DNA of 50,404 bases from an uncultured Bacteroidota bacterium (GTDB lineage: Bacteria > Bacteroidota > Bacteroidia > Chitinophagales > Chitinophagaceae). The notes under the pieces are model-generated. The model was given only the letters and a program-made list of their open reading frames with translations. It was not told the DNA's origin and searched no databases. Made by a program: the position numbers and the translations under genes. Positions within the stretch are counted from its first letter, which is position 1, and every line of letters begins with the position of its first letter. Location of the stretch: assembly GCA_903874055.1 (NCBI GenBank), contig CAIQQR010000015.1, positions 1 to 50,404 of the forward strand. Direction: 5' to 3'. Positions 47,265-50,404 of the stretch are shown one piece after another.

Positions 47265-48812
47265 TTACAATTTAATTTCTTCCTGATTGTCATCTAAGAA
47301 TTTGTATTCTACTAAATGACTATTGTTTTCAGGTTGAGATTTTAATTTGATTTTATATTTACGCTTCCACTTTTTAAGAATACTACTAAAAATACCCTTT
47401 GTTAAGTGAGAGTGAATTATAGGGTGTACTAAAATGTGCAAGCTCTTATGGCCATGTGTTGCCAAGTACGCCAATTTTTTCTCCATCTCGTCCTCTAATA
47501 ATAATGTAGAAGTTATCTTGCCTGTTCCGTTACATGCAGGACAATCTTCGGAGGTATTGATATTTACTTCGGGTCTAATTCTTTGACGTGTAGCTTGTAA
47601 TAAACCAAATTTAGAAATAGGTAATACAGAGTGTCTAGCACGATCGGTTTTCATGAACTCATCCAATGCCTCTTGCACTTTGCGTTTATTATCAGGAAGC
47701 TTCATGTCAATAAAGTCAATAACAATAATTCCACCAATATCTCTTAATCTTAGTTGACGCGCAATTTCTTCGGCTGCTTCTAAATTAGTTTGTAATGCAT
47801 TTTCTTCTTGATTATTGCTAACACTTTTAAATCCACTATTCACATCAATTACATGCAATGCTTCGGTATGCTCTATAATTAAGTAAGCACCACTGTTTAA
47901 ATTAACTGTTTTACCAAAAGAAGATTTTACTTGCTTTGTAATTCCATATTGATCAAAAATTTCTTGATCACCGGAATGCAGGCTTAAAATATTTGCTTTT
48001 GCTGGAGCAATTCTTTGTAAATAATTTAAAGTAAGATCAAATATTTTTTTATCGTTAACGACAATTTTATTGAAGTCCTCGTTTAATAAATCTCTAAGGA
48101 TACTTGTGGTTTTACTTTCTTCACTCATGATTCTTGAAGGTGCCATTGCGCCTTTCAAATTAGACTGGATTGTTTTCCAGTTTTCAACCAAGGTTAAAAG
48201 ATCCTCATGTAATTCAGCAGTTGTCTTTCCTTCCGCAGCAGTACGCACGATTACACCAAAATTTTTAGGCCTAATGGACTCCATCATTTTTTGAAGACGC
48301 TTGCGCTCCTCACCACTATGTATTTTTTTAGAAACTGCAACAATCTCGTTAAAAGGAGTTAATACAATAAATCTCCCTGCTAAAGACAGCTCACAACTTA
48401 ATCTTGGCCCTTTTGCAGCAATGGGCTCTTTTAAAATTTGAACCAAAACATTTGGCTTGCCATTCAATACCTCACTTATCTTCCCTGTTTTAACAATTTC
48501 GGGTGCCGTTTGAAATTTGGAGAAATCAAAACTGTTGTCATTATTGTTAATTGCTTCCTGAGTATACTTGATAATGGATTTTACGTAGGGGCTTAAATCG
48601 GTGTAATGCAAAAAGGCATCTTTTTCAAATCCCACGTCAACAAATGCAGCATTTAAGCCAGGGATAATTTTGCGCACTTTGCCCAAATATAAATCTCCCA
48701 CAGCCCAACGAGCATCTACTTTTTCGTTGTGTATTTCAACCAATTTCTTGTCCTCTAATAAAGCTATTTCAACTCCATCAGAAGTACTATTTATAATTAA
48801 ATCTTTGTTCAC
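47265..48812 (-). CDS. rng: Ribonuclease E/G family endoribonuclease
   Basis: A single-strand-specific RNase for rRNA maturation and mRNA turnover. At 515 residues it is the RNase G-like length and lacks the long scaffold tail of E. coli RNase E. The S1 domain is seen in DLYLGKVRKIIPGLNAAFVD. The catalytic core includes LRLRDIGGIIVIDFIDMKLP (about 355-370), with the metal-binding Asp. The Zn-link CPACNGTGKI holds the dimer. The start is GTG at 48812, the only start giving the usual N-terminus MNKDLIINSTSDGVEIALLE. A leader of some 140 nt separates it from the terminator of the upstream ribosomal protein gene, as expected for an RNase that may control its own mRNA. Confidence 0.95.
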   Translation of the reverse strand: MNKDLIINSTSDGVEIALLEDKKLVEIHNEKVDARWAVGDLYLGKVRKIIPGLNAAFVDVGFEKDAFLHYTDLSPYVKSIIKYTQEAINNNDNSFDFSKFQTAPEIVKTGKISEVLNGKPNVLVQILKEPIAAKGPRLSCELSLAGRFIVLTPFNEIVAVSKKIHSGEERKRLQKMMESIRPKNFGVIVRTAAEGKTTAELHEDLLTLVENWKTIQSNLKGAMAPSRIMSEESKTTSILRDLLNEDFNKIVVNDKKIFDLTLNYLQRIAPAKANILSLHSGDQEIFDQYGITKQVKSSFGKTVNLNSGAYLIIEHTEALHVIDVNSGFKSVSNNQEENALQTNLEAAEEIARQLRLRDIGGIIVIDFIDMKLPDNKRKVQEALDEFMKTDRARHSVLPISKFGLLQATRQRIRPEVNINTSEDCPACNGTGKITSTLLLEDEMEKKLAYLATHGHKSLHILVHPIIHSHLTKGIFSSILKKWKRKYKIKLKSQPENNSHLVEYKFLDDNQEEIKL

Positions 48813-48955
48813 TTATAGCAACTTTTTAAACGCATATAGCACGGCCAATGAATAGCACAGCTACAGCTTATAATTTTTGTAAACACACCACTTTACGAAG
48901 GAAGGAAAAGGTAAAGTAAAGTTGCTAGGTAGAATAGTGGCGTGTATTTGAAAAG
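48813..48955 (-). other. rng upstream region
   Basis: There is no ORF here. On the minus strand it holds TACCTTTTC near 48910-48920, one mismatch from TAnnTTTG, and a repeated gtgctat word nearer the start codon. It is probably the rng promoter and 5' leader; no strong hairpin was found. Confidence 0.35.
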
Positions 48956-48993
48956 AATACAAGCGTGTCCTAAATTAGGCGCACGCTTGTATT
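48956..48993 (-). terminator. Terminator after the bS22-like gene
   Basis: Arms 48956-48967 (aatacaagcgtg) and 48982-48993 (cacgcttgtatt) pair over 12 bp. A small 1x2 internal loop follows, then ccta/tagg around a 3-nt loop. On the minus strand it is followed by a T-rich stretch (cttttc). It lies 11 nt after the stop of the 31-residue gene. Confidence 0.75.
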
Positions 48994-49003
48994 AGGAAAA
49001 GAA

Positions 49004-49099
49004 CTATTTATTCTTCTTCTTATGACGATTCTTTCTTAAACGTTTTTTTCTTTTGTGCGTCGCAATTTTATGACGTTTTCTTTTTTTACCACAAGGCAT
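49004..49099 (-). CDS. 31-residue COX24/AURKAIP1-type ribosomal protein (bS22-like)
   Basis: A very short, extremely basic protein: MPCGKKRKRHKIATHKRKKR followed by LRKNRHKKKNK. This is the Bacteroidota form of the DUF1713/COX24/AURKAIP1 domain, related to mitochondrial mS38 and to mycobacterial bS22, which bind 16S rRNA in the small subunit. 21 of 31 residues are Lys, Arg or His. It is too short for a standard ORF cutoff. It lies 39 nt after the TPR gene, with its own intrinsic terminator 11 nt past the stop. The recognition is from memory of the family; ribosomal incorporation in this organism is inferred. Confidence 0.85.
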   Translation of the reverse strand: MPCGKKRKRHKIATHKRKKRLRKNRHKKKNK

Positions 49100-49138
49100 G
49101 TCCGATAATTTTTGTTATTAAAAATGTTATTTCTTCTC

Positions 49139-49981
49139 TTATTTCTTCAACTCTTTTATTCTTTTATCAATGGCCTCTTTAGCATTTGGATTTTTAACCA
49201 AAGTTTTCATTTTGGTATACCAATCAATTGCTAAAGCCTTTTGATCCGTTAGCTCATAACACTCAGCTAGGTTTACCATTGCCTCAATATTATTAGGATC
49301 TAATTTTAGAATAGTATTGAATCTTTCAATAGCCTTAGGATACTGACCAGATTTTTTACCACCTAAGCCTAATATTAATTGTCCGTAAATATTTTGCGGA
49401 TTTTTATCAACTACTTCTTTAACTTTTAAAATGCCTTGCATAGGATTGTCTGAAATATTTCCAAACAAATAGCAGGCACCTAAATTAATTTTTGCAGAAT
49501 CATTATTAGGATTAATAACCAATGCTTTTTCTAAAAGAGCTTTTGCATTTACTGCAATCCAATTAAGCATTGCAGGTGGTGCGTCCGGCGTTGTTAGGTT
49601 ATCTATCAACTGCTGGGCTGCAAAAGTGAGGCTTTTTTCAGAATTTTCCAACAAAGCAGCACTGTAAGTGTAATATAAATATGGCTCGACTCTATGCGCT
49701 GAATCTGCCCAAAATTGTGCTAGTTGAGTGAAATTCTTTAAACTATCAGCCTTTGATTTAGACTTAACTAGCTGGTTTTCAATACTTAGTAACGTAATTT
49801 TTTGATTGGCAGTTAGGGCTGTTTTGGCGCCATCTAATAAAGATTGTGTTGAAACAGTAGCCGATGCAGGGTTATTTTCAGGTTGACTGGACTCAGCTTT
49901 TTTTGTTCTAGGGACGAAAAAATAGATAACTACACAAGAAATGATAGCGATAATGGCAACAATAAACTGAGGTTTTTTCAA
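49139..49981 (-). CDS. Membrane-anchored TPR-repeat protein
   Basis: A 280-residue protein with an N-terminal signal anchor (residues about 6-24, FIVAIIAIISCVVIYFFVP), a polar spacer and then helices. At least three tetratricopeptide repeats fall in the last half: NPNNDSAKINLGACYLFGNI, NPQNIYGQLILGLGGKKSGQ, then DPNNIEAMVNLAECYELTDQ. TPR proteins act as protein-protein scaffolds; the partner is unknown. It sits 28 nt after the HU-like gene and 39 nt before the bS22-like gene, so these three are probably one transcript. I recall similar HU-TPR-rng neighbourhoods in related genomes, but have not verified it. Confidence 0.82.
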   Translation of the reverse strand: MKKPQFIVAIIAIISCVVIYFFVPRTKKAESSQPENNPASATVSTQSLLDGAKTALTANQKITLLSIENQLVKSKSKADSLKNFTQLAQFWADSAHRVEPYLYYTYSAALLENSEKSLTFAAQQLIDNLTTPDAPPAMLNWIAVNAKALLEKALVINPNNDSAKINLGACYLFGNISDNPMQGILKVKEVVDKNPQNIYGQLILGLGGKKSGQYPKAIERFNTILKLDPNNIEAMVNLAECYELTDQKALAIDWYTKMKTLVKNPNAKEAIDKRIKELKK

Positions 49982-50009
49982 AATTGGAAGTTTCCGACAA
50001 AGGTAATTA

Positions 50010-50312
50010 CTAATTACTATCTTTTGACTTGTTATGCTTCTCTTTTACCTCGTTTACGAATTCTTTTGCGGGTTTAAATGCCGGAATAAAATGCTCAGGA
50101 ATATTAACTGCCTTGTTCATTTTAATGTTACGCCCAATCTTTGCAGCTCTTTTCTTAGTAATGAAGCTACCAAATCCACGAATGTAGATATTCTGGCCAT
50201 TTGCTAAGCTTTCTTTTACTTCTTTAAACATTCTTTCTAAAGTCATTAGTACATCCACTTTAGGAATTTGTGTTTCTGCAGCAATTTTATTAATGAGATC
50301 CGATTTTCTCAT
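50010..50312 (-). CDS. HU/IHF-family DNA-binding protein
   Basis: A 100-residue nucleoid protein of the HU/IHF fold. The N-terminal helices read MRKSDLINKIAAETQIPKVD, and the strand-turn region is IYIRGFGSFITKKRAAKIGRN. The DNA-binding arm carries NIPEHFIPAFKPAKEFVNEV, with the proline that intercalates in DNA. It ends in a short charged tail (KEKHNKSKDSN). Length is slightly above the 90-residue HU norm because of the tail. No close paralog is in the window, so HU versus IHF-like role is open. It is the first gene of the minus-strand run toward the TPR protein. Confidence 0.93.
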   Translation of the reverse strand: MRKSDLINKIAAETQIPKVDVLMTLERMFKEVKESLANGQNIYIRGFGSFITKKRAAKIGRNIKMNKAVNIPEHFIPAFKPAKEFVNEVKEKHNKSKDSN

Positions 50313-50404
50313 AAAGATGAATTTTGGGGTTTCAGTCTTAAAAATAAATTAATTTTTCCCTAAAATCAATTAAATTTTCATTTTTTTATACATATCTCTT
50401 AGAT
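50313..50404 (-). other. Upstream region of the HU-like gene (window edge)
   Basis: An AT-rich stretch with no ORF. It must hold the promoter of the HU-like gene, but no exact TAnnTTTG was found before the window ends. Confidence 0.3.

Overview
The window comes from a low-GC member of the Bacteroidota, most likely Chitinophagaceae or a close relative. The evidence is a GldH gliding lipoprotein gene, the large PurF variant with a short propeptide, a RicT/PSP1 gene beside holB, an RNase G gene preceded by a 31-residue COX24/bS22-type ribosomal protein, few Shine-Dalgarno sequences, and many near-perfect TAnnTTTG (-7) promoter boxes just upstream of starts. Family-level placement is inference from gene content.

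Layout. 1-5203 (+): 3' part of nusA, infB, and a SurA-type periplasmic isomerase, with a strong RNA hairpin between infB and surA. 5278-7125 (+): purF, ending in a perfect bidirectional terminator. 7177-10365 (-): an envelope-sugar/lipid cluster of kdsD-like isomerase, mannose-1-phosphate guanylyltransferase and a KASIII-like synthase. 10544-12802 (+): recQ. 12817-13875 (-): DUF3089 lipoprotein hydrolase. 14021-21426 (+): chromate transporter, a small exported protein, an RND adaptor plus pump without an outer-membrane channel gene, and a GH130 lipoprotein with a long hairpin inside its signal-peptide codons. 21433-23589: divergent alpha/beta hydrolase and membrane acyltransferase-like protein. 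23666-27167: typA, obg and a TetR regulator. 27328-29453 (+): PfkB kinase, then asd behind a complete-looking transcription attenuator. 29454-29657: a long imperfect inverted-repeat element. 29658-31760 (-): ligA. 31846-38186 (+): Nudix-type regulator, yicC, gldH, a two-component system, an arginase-fold protein and a PBP4-type peptidase. 38203-43226: mutL (-), an M3 oligopeptidase (+) and ricT (-). 43298-50312 (-): holB, exported glutathione peroxidase, comF, radA, rng, the 31-aa ribosomal protein, a TPR protein and an HU/IHF-type protein.

Most of the window is housekeeping: transcription and translation (nusA, infB, typA, obg, bS22-like, rng), DNA maintenance (recQ, ligA, mutL, holB, radA) and envelope biogenesis (surA, kdsD, dacB, gldH, RND pump). 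No phage, insertion sequence with a transposase, CRISPR array, tRNA or rRNA was seen.

The most interesting signals are non-coding. First, the asd leader has a promoter, a Lys-rich 13-14 codon leader ORF, mutually exclusive antiterminator and terminator hairpins, and a T-run. Second, a 158-nt imperfect hairpin element fills the asd-ligA gap. Third, a 19-bp hairpin sits inside the start of the GH130 gene. Fourth, a 15-bp hairpin with two G-U wobbles lies between infB and surA. Protein oddities include a MutL whose endonuclease motifs are degenerate and an arginase-family protein with altered metal-ligand motifs.
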